A stretch of DNA of 64,000 nucleotides from Oreocharis arfaki. Its lineage: Eukaryota; Chordata; Aves; Passeriformes; Paramythiidae. The notes beneath the pieces are model-generated. The model did no database searches, was not told the origin of the DNA, and saw only the letters and a program-made list of their open reading frames with translations. Location: positions 126,675 through 190,674 of the forward strand of contig VZRR01002178.1 in NCBI GenBank assembly GCA_013398015.1, read 5' to 3'. Both the position numbers and the translations under genes were made by a program. This document shows, piece by piece, positions 46,401 through 56,798 of the stretch; the stretch's first letter is position 1, and every line of letters begins with the position of its first letter.

Positions 46401-48230
46401 AAACTCTGGGATACTTCCCAAGCCATACATAGGACAGGATAATGAACATCTGACATTGTCTGCGTACTTTTGAGGATTTCACTTCAAACCTTTGGTTATC
46501 ACTGTTACCACCTACAGGTCATAATGCTGATTCCATTTTGGATCAAGTGTATTCTTCACAGTATCTGTAGAATGGCATTGGCCAGATCCATCCACCACGA
46601 CCTTAGCAAAAGGATCAGGAAGTCCTAAGAGGAGGAAAAGAAAATAAAGCTAGCAAGTGGATCAGGATGCTTTGAAGTCCTTTATCATTGCTCAGTTATT
46701 TAGTCTTTCATTTGAAGATTTACTTGCCTTTTTTTTCATAAATGAGAGTCCTACTTAATGAACGGGAATAACACGACATATAAAGCACAGGAAATGGGTA
46801 CATTAGCAATTTATCGCACTGATATGGACTAAGAAAAAGTTGTGTAAGTCAAACACATTGTGAAGAAAAACTTCAACACCTTAATCTTCCTAATTCAGGT
46901 TTGAGTAAATTCTCAGTATACAAAGAAGCCAAAGGCAGAGAAAACAGATTTACATTCTTTTTATGTTTAAGATCAAATCACAGTTACGATTTGGGCTGAT
47001 ATTGGTGTAACAGAGAATTGCCTATAACAGGTTATTCTTGCTTTTAGGATCTACTTGGTTTACTGCTGGCTTTGTGCTCCATTTGCTGCCAGCTCAGTAC
47101 CTCAGAAACACTGAACACAGGTTCATCTGAACACCAAAAATCAGTGTAAAGATGGTACTGAACTCCAGAGCCAGGGATGGAAACGCAGCAGGAGCAGAGC
47201 AGCCCATGATCAGCACCTCCTGCTGAACTGACACCAAGGGATGGGCCCACCACTGATGCCCCAGGTCCTGTCCCTTTTCCCCTCACACTAACTCATTCCT
47301 CCCCTCATCAAGTATTGAGTCAGCTGGAGGAACTAAGGTGGGGAAACATTAATCACATTTGCTGAGGTGCAATTTTGCACCAGTTGCACTTCCTCAGGTG
47401 ACTCAGGCAGCAGAGGGCTCGGGACAAGTGTCACAGAAAGCACGTGGGGACAAAGGAGTGGGACCTTGGGACATCTGTGCTTCAGCACCACACATGTCAG
47501 ATCCTGAGGGGTTTTTGTCAGGCATGATCAAACTGTTAAACACCCAAAAACTTGCAATCAATACAGAAATTCAGATAGAAGCAAAGTTTTAGAAGTATCT
47601 CAAATCATAGTATCGTTCTGGATCATCGTCTATTCCATTTCTTTCCAAAGCTCAGGTCTGCTCTTCTGAATTCCTCCTGCTCCCAGGTGGGAGGTGGCAG
47701 GCAGGTGATCTGAGCATGCAGGACACAGACAGCAGCATTCCTTTCTGCCTCCTTCATCTACTTCTTAGCACTTCTTTCAAAACATTATTAAAATTAATTA
47801 AAATATAATTTCAGAGTACGTAGGTATTATGATGTGATTATTAATAATTAAGGGGTACATCTGTTTGCTTGACAAAAAGTTCTTGTATGAAAAACAACTT
47901 AATAAATATATGACACTAAATTTGAAAAACATGTAATTTGCCTGAGTGGGTAACTTCGTTTCCCACTCTCATAAAACCAGAGAAAATGTGTCAGTATTTT
48001 AATTATTATTATGGATCTGTGATGAGTGTCTCCTAAGACAAAAATAGAAGCCCTGAAATAAAACATCAAAGCCTTTAACACCCTTACTGCAAATATCTTA
48101 ATAATGATCACATGCAATCACTGGACTATAGAGCTTGTGTAATATTTACTCCATCTATAAATAAATGTATAAAACTTTAACAGCTACTTACGGAAAAAGT
48201 CCTTTTTCACCAAGTTTTTTGCACACAGTA
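19318..48230 (-). CDS. SMURF2: SMURF2, C2-WW-HECT E3 ubiquitin ligase, 18 coding exons, 5' partial
   Basis: SMURF2 transfers ubiquitin from an E2 to substrates such as SMADs and TGF-beta receptor complexes, using a thioester on the HECT cysteine. It acts in cytosol, nucleus and at membranes. The 18 exons below join in a single frame of 735 complete codons, from the middle of codon 18 to TGA at 19318-19320. In order they encode the C2 domain (to about 112), WW1 (157-190), WW2 (about 251-284), WW3 (about 297-330), a Q-rich linker and the HECT domain (about 419-753). The catalytic Cys is in HTCFNR, 32 residues before the end, as in human Cys716. If exon 1 has the human length the protein is 753 residues against 748. 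The extra five are in the linker. The start codon, promoter and exon 1 lie beyond 64000. The gene converges on CEP95. Confidence 0.96.
19684..19759 (-). CDS. SMURF2: SMURF2 coding exon 18 (HECT C-lobe, up to catalytic Cys)
   Basis: The acceptor is GATTTTCAG and the donor GTAAGA. The exon reads AAGPRLFTIHQIDASTNN, then LPKAHT, and ends with TG, the first two bases of the catalytic cysteine codon. About residues 696-721. Confidence 0.96.
20740..20941 (-). CDS. SMURF2: SMURF2 coding exon 17 (HECT hinge and C-lobe)
   Basis: The acceptor is AATTTACAG and the donor GTAACA. The exon reads LIICGLGKIDVNDWKANTRL, then WFWKAVELFDEERRARLLQF, and ends VPLQGFKALQ. It carries the LLQFVTGSSRVP motif of HECT C-lobes. 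About residues 629-696. Confidence 0.97.
20942..22308 (-). other. SMURF2 intron (1367 nt) with GC-rich patch
   Basis: The intron lies between the exons encoding KELE and LIIC. The part from about 21780 to 22290 is visibly richer in G and C than its surroundings and shows several overlapping open frames on both strands. I do not regard these as genes. Confidence 0.75.
22309..22429 (-). CDS. SMURF2: SMURF2 coding exon 16 (HECT)
   Basis: The acceptor is TGCTCGCAG and the donor GTCAGT. The exon reads LYVNWRFLRGIEAQFLALQK, then GFNEVIPQHLLKTFDEKELE. It includes the conserved GFNEVIP motif. About residues 588-628. Confidence 0.96.
22655..22792 (-). CDS. SMURF2: SMURF2 coding exon 15 (HECT)
   Basis: The acceptor is TGCACCAG and the donor GTACAT. 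The exon reads ENDITGVLDHTFCVEHNAYG, then EIIQHELKPNGKSIPVTEEN, and ends KKEYV. The FCVEHNAYG segment and the PNGK loop are SMURF-type. About residues 542-588. Confidence 0.96.
23226..23404 (-). CDS. SMURF2: SMURF2 coding exon 14 (HECT N-lobe)
   Basis: The acceptor is TGTTCCAG and the donor GTATGT. The exon reads EHLSYFHFVGRIMGMAVFHG, then LPFYKQLLGKPITLDDMELV, and ends LVWI. It holds the E2-proximal FVGRIMG motif and the FYKQLLGK helix. About residues 483-542. Confidence 0.96.
23829..23943 (-). CDS. SMURF2: SMURF2 coding exon 13 (HECT N-lobe)
   Basis: The acceptor is TTTTCTCAG and the donor GTAGGG. The exon reads EWLYLLSHEMLNPYYGLFQY, then SRDDIYTLQINPDSAVNP. The NPYYGLFQY and INPDSA motifs are typical of NEDD4-family HECT domains. 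About residues 444-482. Confidence 0.96.
24851..24954 (-). CDS. SMURF2: SMURF2 coding exon 12 (HECT start)
   Basis: The acceptor is TGTTTACAG and the donor GTAAAC. The exon reads ESYRQVMKMRPKDLWKRLM, then IKFRGEEGLDYGGVAR. The EGLDYGGVAREW motif across this junction is a hallmark of the HECT N-lobe. About residues 410-444. Confidence 0.96.
24955..26427 (-). other. SMURF2 intron (1473 nt)
   Basis: The intron follows the weak donor GTATTTC and ends at TTTACAG. I see no repeat, RNA gene or extra exon. Confidence 0.75.
26428..26638 (-). CDS. SMURF2: SMURF2 coding exon 11 (Q-rich linker)
   Basis: The acceptor is TGTTTGCAG and the donor GTATTTC, which is weak. The exon reads RQNQLKDQQHQQQQQVVSL, then ECLTVPRYKRDLVQKLKILR, and ends EVSREEIFE. 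The LTVPRYKRDL motif precedes the HECT domain. The glutamine run and the following residues (SLCQLPDEAEC) are longer than my recollection of the human linker. The exon is GC-rich. About residues 339-409. Confidence 0.95.
26593..26616 (-). repeat. SMURF2: CAG/CAC repeat encoding QQHQQQQQ in SMURF2
   Basis: On the coding strand there are two CAG codons, one CAC and five CAG, inside coding exon 11. The pure CAG run of five is a potential length-variable site. The tract sits in the linker just before the HECT domain. Confidence 0.95.
26639..30408 (-). other. SMURF2 intron (3770 nt)
   Basis: This AT-rich intron lies between the WW3 exon and the Q-rich linker exon. It has short A and T homopolymer runs at about 27505-27535 and no recognisable gene. 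Confidence 0.75.
30409..30567 (-). CDS. SMURF2: SMURF2 coding exon 10 (WW3)
   Basis: The acceptor is TTTTCACAG and the donor GTGAGT. The exon reads DLSNINCEELGPLPPGWEIR, then NTATGRVYFVDHNNRTTQFT, and ends HLVL. WW3 lies entirely in this exon. The second signature aromatic is Phe (TTQF), as in the family. About residues 286-339. Confidence 0.96.
30568..32615 (-). other. SMURF2 intron (2048 nt)
   Basis: The intron separates the WW2 and WW3 exons. It is ordinary AT-rich sequence in which I see nothing else. Confidence 0.75.
32616..32700 (-). CDS. SMURF2: SMURF2 coding exon 9 (WW2)
   Basis: The acceptor is ATTTCACAG and the donor GTAAGA. The exon reads QRTTQQGQVYFLHTQT, then GVSTWHDPRVPR. It is the core of WW2. 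WW2 and WW3 sit close together and by family knowledge bind PPxY motifs of SMAD7. About residues 258-286. Confidence 0.96.
32871..33073 (-). CDS. SMURF2: SMURF2 coding exon 8 (linker and WW2 start)
   Basis: The acceptor is TGTCCCCAG and the donor GTATGG. The exon reads PASEYSSPGRPLSCFVDENT, then ADPRLAERRVRSQRHRNYMS, and ends DLPEGY. The conserved linker between WW1 and WW2 is followed by the first residues of WW2, where Tyr replaces the usual first Trp as in other SMURFs. The exon is notably GC- and CpG-rich. About residues 190-258. Confidence 0.95.
33074..35565 (-). other. SMURF2 introns flanking the WW1 exon
   Basis: Two introns of 1140 and 1268 nt surround the 84 nt WW1 exon at 34214-34297. 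Nothing else is recognisable in them. Confidence 0.75.
34214..34297 (-). CDS. SMURF2: SMURF2 coding exon 7 (WW1)
   Basis: The acceptor is GAACTGCAG and the donor GTACGG. The exon reads WEERRTASGRIQYLNH, then ITRTTQWERPTR. It contains the two signature tryptophans and the ITRTTQW core of WW1. About residues 162-190. Confidence 0.96.
35566..35650 (-). CDS. SMURF2: SMURF2 coding exon 6 (WW1 start)
   Basis: The acceptor is CCTAATAG and the donor GTAAGC. The exon reads SLQSRDRIGTGGQVVDCSRL, then FDNDLPDG. It leads into WW1, whose first Trp is encoded just across the next junction. About residues 134-162. Confidence 0.94.
36079..36108. repeat. imperfect (CA)n microsatellite
   Basis: Alternating CA units interrupted by TG and AA, within a SMURF2 intron. 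Confidence 0.8.
37771..37820. repeat. four-copy imperfect tandem repeat, unit near GACTAGTTCTCT
   Basis: The copies begin at 37771, 37781, 37795 and 37806 and read GACTAGTTCT, GACTACTTCTCCCT, GACTAGTTCTCT and GACCAGTTCTCTCT. The unit length varies from 10 to 14 nt. Confidence 0.75.
39091..39165. repeat. G/T-rich low-complexity tract
   Basis: About 75 nt made almost only of T and G on the plus strand, with runs of up to five G and eight T. It lies in a SMURF2 intron, with the G-rich strand being the template strand of SMURF2. Confidence 0.85.
39324..39389 (-). CDS. SMURF2: SMURF2 coding exon 5
   Basis: The acceptor is ATTTTGTAG and the donor GTGAGT. The exon reads (Y)QRLDLCKLGPNDNDTVRGQI and ends V. 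It is the last strand of the C2 domain. The frame is 66 nt with the first two bases completing Tyr. About residues 112-134. Confidence 0.94.
39575..39708 (-). CDS. SMURF2: SMURF2 coding exon 4 (C2 domain)
   Basis: The acceptor is ATTTTTCAG and the donor GTAAGT. The exon reads YIGKSDSITISVWNHKK, then GAGFLGCVRLLSNAINRLKD. It completes the C2 core (SVWN and GFLG motifs). It ends in phase 1 inside a Tyr codon. About residues 67-112. Confidence 0.95.
39709..46515 (-). other. SMURF2 intron (6807 nt)
   Basis: This is the largest complete intron in the window, within the C2-coding part. It is mostly AT-rich, with a GC-rich patch near 39990-40470, an A/C-rich tract near 41908-41942 and an A-run at 44499-44512. 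Open frames in the GC-rich patch have no recognisable relatives. Confidence 0.75.
44499..44512. repeat. A14 homopolymer
   Basis: A run of 14 A in the 6.8 kb SMURF2 intron, without an adjacent recognisable retroposon. Confidence 0.8.
46516..46624 (-). CDS. SMURF2: SMURF2 coding exon 3 (C2 domain)
   Basis: The acceptor is TTCCTCTTAG and the donor GTAGGT. The exon reads LPDPFAKVVVDGSGQ, then CHSTDTVKNTLDPKWNQHYD. It holds the DPFAK loop and NTLDPKWN motif typical of C2 domains. About residues 31-67. Confidence 0.95.
46625..48191 (-). other. SMURF2 intron (1567 nt)
   Basis: Ordinary AT-rich intron between the first two C2 exons seen here. Nothing else is recognisable. Confidence 0.75.
48192..48230 (-). 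CDS. SMURF2: SMURF2 coding exon 2 (C2 domain start)
   Basis: The minus-strand acceptor is TTTCTTGCAG and the donor GTAAGT. The exon encodes (V)LCAKNLVKKDFF(R), the first strands of the C2 domain, at about residues 18-31. It is only 39 nt and needs a phase 1 donor from the missing exon 1. Confidence 0.92.
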
Positions 48231-48905
48231 CTGCAAGAAAAACAGAAATATAAAATTAAGTTACTGATAGCCAACTTGCAGAAAAAAGTTATTTTACCTG
48301 CCCAGCATTCCAGAAAATCCTGCTTAAAATAAAACAAACATAAATTAACTGTGCTCCTTCCTCATTTATATTGTCATGCAAATTAATTCCTGAAAGCTGA
48401 GCTGGAAGTGTCATCTTTTGGCAATTTACCTATAAGCAGATTTCAGCAGAGGTGAGACGGTCCTGCTTTCCTCAGGCAATAGTTTCACATGCCTTTTTTT
48501 TCCCCCCTTAAGTGTTCTGCCAACTGTGAGTTCACCAGAGAGGGACCTGGAGCACTCCTGGCTGGCTCACCATAATTAGTGCTGGGACACAAGCAGGGGC
48601 TTATGTTCAGTTCTACAGCCCAGCAAAAGATTCCTTGACCACAAAAAATAGAACATTAGGCAACCAAGGCTTTTCTGTTATCCTGCAGGGTAATAAATAA
48701 AAGATTTTACCTGAAAAGCATTTGGGTGGAGCACACTAACTTCTAAAGCCAGAGTTTTGATGGTTCCAAAGATATCTTTTATTTGTAGCAGCTGATAATT
48801 GTTTCAGGCTTTTCTTGTTTGTTTGTTTAAATTAAAAAGGAGGAACGTTTGCATTTGTCAACTAAAAATACCCAGGGGAAAACAATCTCCTATGAGAATA
48901 AATTT

Positions 48906-48929
48906 AAATAAACAAATAAATAAATAAAA
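48906..48929. repeat. (AAAT)n microsatellite
   Basis: Repeated AAAT units with one AAAC interruption, in SMURF2 intron 1. Confidence 0.8.
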
Positions 48930-50393
48930 GGTCAAAGGGGACAAGGGACCAAGGTACACAATGAAGACTTCTCTTCACAAACGGCACCACTGTTCAACTA
49001 CTATGCTTATCTACTATCACAGGTTTAGTAAGCAGGAAATATTAGATTCCCCTGTGAAACATTAAAATATTTACTGATAACACAAAAGGATTCTTGGGGA
49101 TTGAGCAAAAGCATGAATTCCCACAGCTAGTATAAAAAAAAGAAAAAAAAAAACGGGAGTGAGGAGAGTTATTTGGTTGGAACCTGATGCTGCAGGAGAT
49201 TCCTCACTATATGATTCCCTTGGATATTTTTCCTCTGAGATCGCCAATATTTATTACTGCCAGGAAATGCAAAGACAGAAAAGTGCATCCAATAATCATA
49301 TCCCACAGGCACTACCTAAAACCAAACACCATTGGTCATCCTTCCCCCCCCAGAATACCCTCCCACTGATCCTGCAAGGCTCCTGATCCCCAGTTTCTGC
49401 CTGAATAAAAGCAAGCAGAGGCAATCCACGAGCACTCCCATGGAGATCTCCACAGCCAGGGCAGAGAAACACCACCTTGGACAGTCTAAATAATGGAATT
49501 AATGTTCTCCCAATTTTTACATTAATAAAGATGCTGATTTTAACGAAGCTGCTTTCCACAAGAATTGAGCAGTGTAAAATCTGGCTACAACTGTGCTCAG
49601 GTCTGAGTTTTGGCCCTCCACAAACACAAGGAGATGCCTATCAGTGGCTACAGGGAGCCATAGAACAATCTGCTCCCACTGACCTATCCCACAGGAAAGG
49701 GACATAAAAGTTCCCAGGAAAATTTCAGCACAGTCGTTTGATGAAAGGGGCTGCTAACAACACAGTTAACCTGAAAAAGAAGTGCCTGGTTCCCAGAACT
49801 TCCCCAGAAGTGCAGGGTTTTTTAAAAGATGATAGAAGTAATAAATATAATTTCTCTCCATTCAAAGACATACTGGTAGTCCTAAAGCAGAGCTCCATGT
49901 AAGGGATTTTCACTCAATAATTTCAATCTAAACAGTCAACAGTAGTAAAACATTAACAGAGAGCCAATTGTTTCAGGTATTTCTGATACCCAGCATTCAA
50001 CTCCATGTAGGAAAGAGACTGTCACATCACTGTCTGCTCCACAATTCAAATACAGTTCTTTGGATGGTGTAATAAAAATACACAGTTACCAAAGGCTTGC
50101 ACATGCCCAACAATTTAAAGTTTACTCTATCCAGAATACTGAGAACAACCTAAAGAGGTAATAGAAAACTGCTTTTGCAGCTCCTTAAGATTTTATTACA
50201 CCAAGAATATCCTCAGATGAGTGATAACACAACAGACATCATCTGCCCAAGAACTGCAGTAGGTTATTGCTCACCAGCCACCTTTCATCTAGTGGCAAAA
50301 AGCTTCAAGTAACATAGGTGCTTATACAGATGGCAACTTTCAAAAATATCTAAAAAAAGATAGGATTATTGTCACAGTTTCAATTACTCATTA

Positions 50394-50420
50394 CAATTCA
50401 ATTCAATTCCATTCAATTCC
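50394..50420. repeat. (AATTC)n pentamer repeat
   Basis: About five tandem copies of AATTC, one with an extra C, in SMURF2 intron 1. Confidence 0.75.
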
Positions 50421-53400
50421 CCATTACAAGCAACGGGAAGTGTCAAGCGAAGTTGAAGGCTTTAAATCCAATAGTTAAGTCAAAATTAATCTACAGCACA
50501 GCAAGCCACAGAGGGTGCTCTTGAAACTATATAATGTCCAAGACAAAAGAGGTTCAACTATTCTTGTGAGAGAAATTGTAAGGTTAACTAATTACAAACA
50601 TTTTTCAAAAATAAAGTAAGCCTGCCAATGCAATTTAACTGAAGTCTCATTTTTATAAGACTGGGCACACGCAGAGCACACAGCCCAATAACTGCTTCCC
50701 CAACAATTAGCCACGAGTGAACAAACTAATATTTTTGGCTCAACTTTTCCCTCTCTAGTAACCACATTTAAGGCAAGTCAGATGTCAACCCACTCTGGGT
50801 TTTTGTTAGGTTAACAAAACAGGAGAGATGCTGAGAAAGCTTCCATTAACAACACCCTCTCTGCCAGGTATTTCTACGTGAAAAAGCCCAGGTCCCAGGA
50901 GCATCTGCTCAACTCAGAGTGAAACAATCTTCTTCACACACAGAGCTCTAATCTATCCCAGGACTTTTTTTGGACAAAACTTTTCCCACTGGCAGGAAAA
51001 GTACCAGAGTTTGTGCTCTACTTTTCTAACAGTTTCAACACTGTATTAAGACCTGTTCTGAATATTCTGATAACCAGCTGATTAATAGTTCCTTGAGAAT
51101 AAAAACTAAGGAAGTTTGGCTTCCTATGGATTTACGTTTCATGGCTGACTGAAGGCTGTGGCTGAGGCTTTTCCCACCGGGCATTCAGACAGACCCTCTC
51201 CCACGCAGGCTCTCCTGTGGTCCGGCAGCGCTGGATCTGCTGCAGCTTTTTCCTCTCACTTCAGGTCACTGCCAGGGTCTCCTCTTTATCCAGGCAACGA
51301 TTCTCACAAAACTCATGGGACTTAATTATCTTTGACTCCTCTATCCTAGGTTCAATTTGAGCTAAAGATTCAAAAACCAGAAAGAACTAGAGGGAGATTT
51401 CTTTCCCTTGACAAAGCCAAATTAAAGCGCTGATGATTCGGGACCCAACGCACGCCGCTATCAGATCTACACAGCCCCACCACTAATGGATCCTCGGGAG
51501 GCACGAGCACACTGCAGAAGGTTATTTATTACTTGGATGTGCTTGTTTTAAGGTACTTTTTGTTACAATTATTTTGAAACAAAAAGTTAAGCTATCTAAA
51601 CTTGCACTGGAATTAGAACGCAAACCAATGGCTGGATATACTGACCTCGGCTTGGAAAAAAAAGAGGGGGGTGTGTTGTACCATAAGTGCATCATCAAAT
51701 GACATTAATGGCTTCTAGCACACATGTGTAGATAAAGTATTCATTACAGAGAATCAGTGAGTCAATGGATAGCTATGTTTTGTGTTTATTACAGACTTCC
51801 TGGGTAGTCTACAGAAAACAGAACATTAATATTCCAATATATATGTGCCAAGACAAACAGCACATCAATTTTACATAGTATACATACATTAAATTTTTTT
51901 TATCATGCTTTATGATCTCATTCTAACATATATGCTACTCAGGTCTGCTCACAGAAACATGAAAACAGCATAATGTTATAAGCTACCCAGTCTCCTTTTA
52001 TGACAGCTTTGCTACACAGTCCACAAATATTCAAAAATAGGAATTAAGTGAATCACATTTGCCAATTTCCTTTTTCTGATTTATTACTCCTGTGACTGAC
52101 AAAGAATGGTTTACTGAAAAATAATTTAACTATTGCAAGTAAATGCGAAATATTTAGTATCCCCAAACCCCTGTAACCTATGTGTTAGCTATTAAAATTT
52201 ACATGCAATTATACATGGGATGAATAATTGGTTGAACTCACATAAAAATTGAAAGGAACTATGACTATTGAAAAGGTGAATTTTATAGAAAGATAAATAT
52301 TTCCCTCATTTTCTGAGCTCTGTTTATTCTTTTTGCTAGTTACCGAAGAACTCTTCTTACAACTGCTGCTTACTTTGGAACCATTTCTACAGAAAAATCA
52401 AAATTTTAACGACATCAAGCTGTTCTTAGGGAAGGTATCCTATGTTATACATTACCACTATTTTTATAAGTATTAAAAAGTATGTTTATTTCAGAATAGT
52501 AAGTATATCAGTAACACCAGGTCTCCACAGTTAGAGGGAAGAACATGAAGCCCATGAAGTGGAAAGGGAGAGCTCCAGCATAGGAAGCTTTCGTTGAAAA
52601 CAAGTAAAAACTGATAAAGATCTCTAAGATTTCATAGAATCACCACCTCTGAGACATGAGCTCAGAGTCTTCAATGATCTATTCACCTCCAAAGGCTGGG
52701 TAACACCAAAATGAGTGCTGAGGAAGCAACATTAGAAAGAAAGAAAATGTTATGCGAATTCAAGGAACCTGGACATTTAAGGGCTGTGTATTCAACCCTC
52801 ATGGGTATTTCCAGCATGCATCAAACCGTTTACAGCCAATTTGTTCACCAGATTTACCTGCAAAACAGGAACACGACTACTTTACCTCACAGGTAGGTTT
52901 CAGTGTTACATTACCTGCATGTCGATATGCTCTCAGTTATCTGTTATAATGCACCTCTTGATTTATTACAAATGACAAGGTTTAAATGTGTTTGTAGCGA
53001 GCAGCGTGAGGTACAAACAACTCAGGGCTACAGCTGTGGACAATCACTTTAGAAATATATTGGTCTTAAAAATTCCAATGTTAAAAATAATATTGCTTAA
53101 GCCATCTTAAGTAAGTAGTTTTTAAATGTGTGTATTTGCAACACACCAATACTATCAAAGAAAGATAGGAAGACAGGTAAGAAAACAAAAGTAATCATGA
53201 ATGTCCATGCAAGTGAGGACACCAGCTGCAGAAAGAAACACACAATCAACACATTTAAGTCTGTACACGACTCAGTAGAACCCCCCCATCCCATGCCAGC
53301 CATCCATAAGAACCAACAGTGTCAACAGACAGCGCCGAGGTTATGGGGAGGAAAGCACTCGGTCCAAAGCTAAGATTATGTTTTCTAATCTTCTGGCTTT

Positions 53401-53901
53401 TCACGTGTCATCACCACAGAAGAACAAATTCAGCCTTCTGAATCCAACCAACAGTTCTAACATTATAATTCCTGTTGTTTTTTTCTTTCCCCGAGGGTTT
53501 TTCTCCCAGAAAAAGCGCTTGTTCAAGAACATATGTAACACACGGGAGAGCGGCAGGCTGCCTATCAATTTTTACCACAATGGCTCATTTTGAAGACAAG
53601 TCTTTCTTCCTCTACAGAAACACCATCTTTTACTGAAAGCCATTAGCATCGGGTTTTGTGATCAGATCCCAGTTGTTTGCATGTTCTACGCAGGGCAATA
53701 CAATCACCGAAATAAGTCCCAGCTGTAGAAACACAATGCTATGCTGTTGCTAATGTGTGTTGTACTGATAATGAATGGTCGTCTATGCTTTAATCTGAAT
53801 AAAGCTCCCAACTGCTCTGCCTCTCCTTGCCAAAAATTCCCCTTCCTCCTCCAGACTGTGGTTGCATTCCAATTACACTGCTGATTGGAATGAGCCTGCT
53901 T

Positions 53902-53922
53902 GGGGGAGGGAGAGGGAGGGAG
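53902..53922 (+). other. canonical G-quadruplex motif
   Basis: Five Gs followed by three runs of three Gs, separated by 1, 3 and 1 nt, satisfy the standard G3+N1-7 pattern on the plus strand. It lies in SMURF2 intron 1, next to a short stretch with several CpGs (53930-54000) and an inverted CCAAT (GATTGG at 53883). Confidence 0.7.
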
Positions 53923-56798
53923 GCAAATGAAGCCACGCTCACGCCCCTCCTCGCCTTCACAGCTGCCCCTGGGACCCGAAATTGCTCGGGTGTTTGAACC
54001 TAAGGCTGACATGACGTACTTTTCTCCACATTGTACAAAACTCCTCGCAAAGTCACTTATTTCTTTTAGAAATGCCATTTGTGACAGGCAAACAGCGCAC
54101 CGTGCACAGGTTCCAGCAGGATGGCTTAATACTTTAAACATTTTTAAACAAATTCCTACTGGTTTCTTCCATTGCTGGCATGCTCATGAGAAACTTACAT
54201 TTTTCTGCTTGCATTCCCTCCATGGACCTGCCTATATTCCCACATGGGAAGATATAAAACAGGAGGTCTTCAACTATTTATTGAACCAAGAGCTGTAAAT
54301 AACACCGTATGGATTTTGCAAATACAGCTGTTGAAGTAATAACTTCCTCAATTAAGGTTTTGAAATAAAATTGTTTACCCCAACTATTCACATTAAGTTT
54401 TATTTTACAGTTAATCTCTCAGAGGATTTTCTTTTTTTAAGGTTCCATTTCCTTTGAAAGGTGCTTTTTCTGCACATGAACAAAATGTGACAGAACGTGA
54501 CCCTAAAACTAAGAGTTTACTTTCGCTTAACGAAATTCCTGCATTTTTGAAGACAGCAATCAATTACCGTCAAGAAGGGATACACAAAGGCAGGTAAACC
54601 TAACAAATACTGTGTTTTACAGGTGCACAGGGGTTTGGAGTCAAGGTCTTGCAGCATGAAATGGGTCAGAACACAGCAGCTGACCATTACTCCGAGCAGG
54701 ATCGGTGATTGGAGCGCCCTGCAAGGTTTCATGTTGCACCCGACAGTACAGGGGGCTGCAGCTGTTCCTCCCTCAAAGCAGGTCTAGCAAGCACAGGGAT
54801 ACGAGGTAGAGCAGGAAGCTGAACTGGCTTAACAGAAAATTAACCTTCCGGGGAGACGGATTAGTTCACCGTTGGCTCCTAGAGCTGCGCAGACTTACCC
54901 TGCAGTCACGCTATCTGCAAACCTGCTGCAAAGGAAGTGGCAGAAGCACATGGCTGCAGAGCAGGGAGGATCAGCCAGGCTGCCCTTCTTGCAGTTGTGC
55001 AGGAGAAGTGCACCCCATATCCTTATAAGAGCTTTCAGCTCTAAAAACAAAATGCACCCCCAATGTTTTCATTTTAATGCAGACATAGTTTTTCCTCCTG
55101 CCTCTGTTTTGCAGCTCCAGAAATTTATTTTATTAAAAATAAAATTAAGTTAAAAAGCAGATTTTGCTACCAATATACCAAAATGACTAGCTAACACCCT
55201 TCAGGTTTTTAGAGACACAGTCTTCTCCTTAAACATTCAGCTTTTCCATTTCTCAAAGCACACTCAGAAATGCAGAACTAAAACACAAAAAAGTACTTCT
55301 CTTGCAAGTGCACACGCAACTGCTTCCAGGCTGCTCTGTTTTACTTATGAACAGCTGCTCTTTCTGGGTCTCACAAAGCACCAGAAATTCAGAATAACCC
55401 AATGACCTCTAAACTAGAGTCAGTACAAAACATATACACAGAGAGAATGGTAGGATCATTATTTTCCCCAGTACTTCACTGTAAAATTCAGTATTACCCA
55501 AATTAACACTCCAAATTCCACCCTCTCCAGGGCCCAGTAGAGGCAGCACACGGAGCTGCAGGTGCCATATGCCAGCACAGGGAAGCCCAGTTCACCCAAG
55601 GACACTGGACAAGCTGATGCTGATTTCAGACACGGTCTGCTCAATGAGGTCCAAGGCAATCACTCTCCCCCATCCCTGGATCCTTGGCTCTGCAGCAGGA
55701 GGAGCTGCAGGGCAAGCAGCCAGGTACACCCCAAACACCATCACTGGGCTGCTTCACCTGAGTATCTTGTCCTGATGACAACTGAGAGCTGCACCACATG
55801 ATCCCTTCTGCTCCCAAGCTACGGGAGCCAGGACAACTGGGAAGGGATGGTGACTTCTTCAGCAGGCACAGCTGCCTCACAGCACACCTACAGCTTATAT
55901 TGGTAGGAAATCAATTTCTAATTCTCTTACAGGCTTATACACCTCATTTAAATTGAATGCAAACTTAGAACCATGTATCAATTCTAACTCTTACTAAGAA
56001 TATGCATGAGAACAATTCAAAAGTACTAATGGATTTTTAAAGCGCTATTCAATACTAAGATGTCAGCTTGCAAAAAAGTATTCTAAGTGACATATAAAAG
56101 CATCACTGCTAGACCGATGTCCAAACACAAGGTAGACAGCTTTAAAACAAACTCGATTAAAATATGCATTAGTATAAACATAGTACTAGAAAAGCACTTT
56201 TAACAAGAATTTCCTTTACTAATTGTTACAATTCTAAATTTTCCCATAAACACATTTCTGTAAGTTGAACTTCAACACAAGCCAGATGCTAAATCCTTAA
56301 TATACTACATGTAAAGTGAAACCCATTTCCAAGCATCACATACATTATAAGCATTGTTAGTTAGAAACCCGTGTCTCAACAAATCAGAATTTTTCCTGTG
56401 GGACTAAACAAATGAACCCACAATAACCAGCATTCAAACACCAAACAGCAATATGGATATACAGAAATGACAAATGCCCTAATAATGCAATATAATTTAA
56501 ACTACTGTGAAAGATGCCAGAACCTAACACAAAACCAGTACATTTTCTGTTCAACAGATTCACTCTAAGTTCTCCCCAAGAATAGGCTGTGCTGTGACTA
56601 GATTTAGAATTCCAGACCCATACAATTTGCATATAATGTAACTCATGGAGGTTAAAATCCAAATGAAAACATCACACATTTATCAGAGAGAACAAAGGTG
56701 CAATGCATCACTGGGTAGAAACAGCTAAGCCAATAAATCATTCATCTCATGCAATAGTAAAATTCTGGAAGAGAGTCTCCAAGGCTATTTTAAATTCC

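Noticed and set aside
52632..52644. TCATAGAATCACC, similar to the start of antisense avian CR1 elements
   Set aside because: The match stops after about a dozen bases and the expected following sequence is absent. A similar short match at 20146-20153 also fails.
53704..54298. Overlapping frames of 145 codons (minus) and 132 codons (plus) in intron 1
   Set aside because: Both strands are open in the same GC-richer block, neither resembles a known protein, and neither joins SMURF2 in phase.
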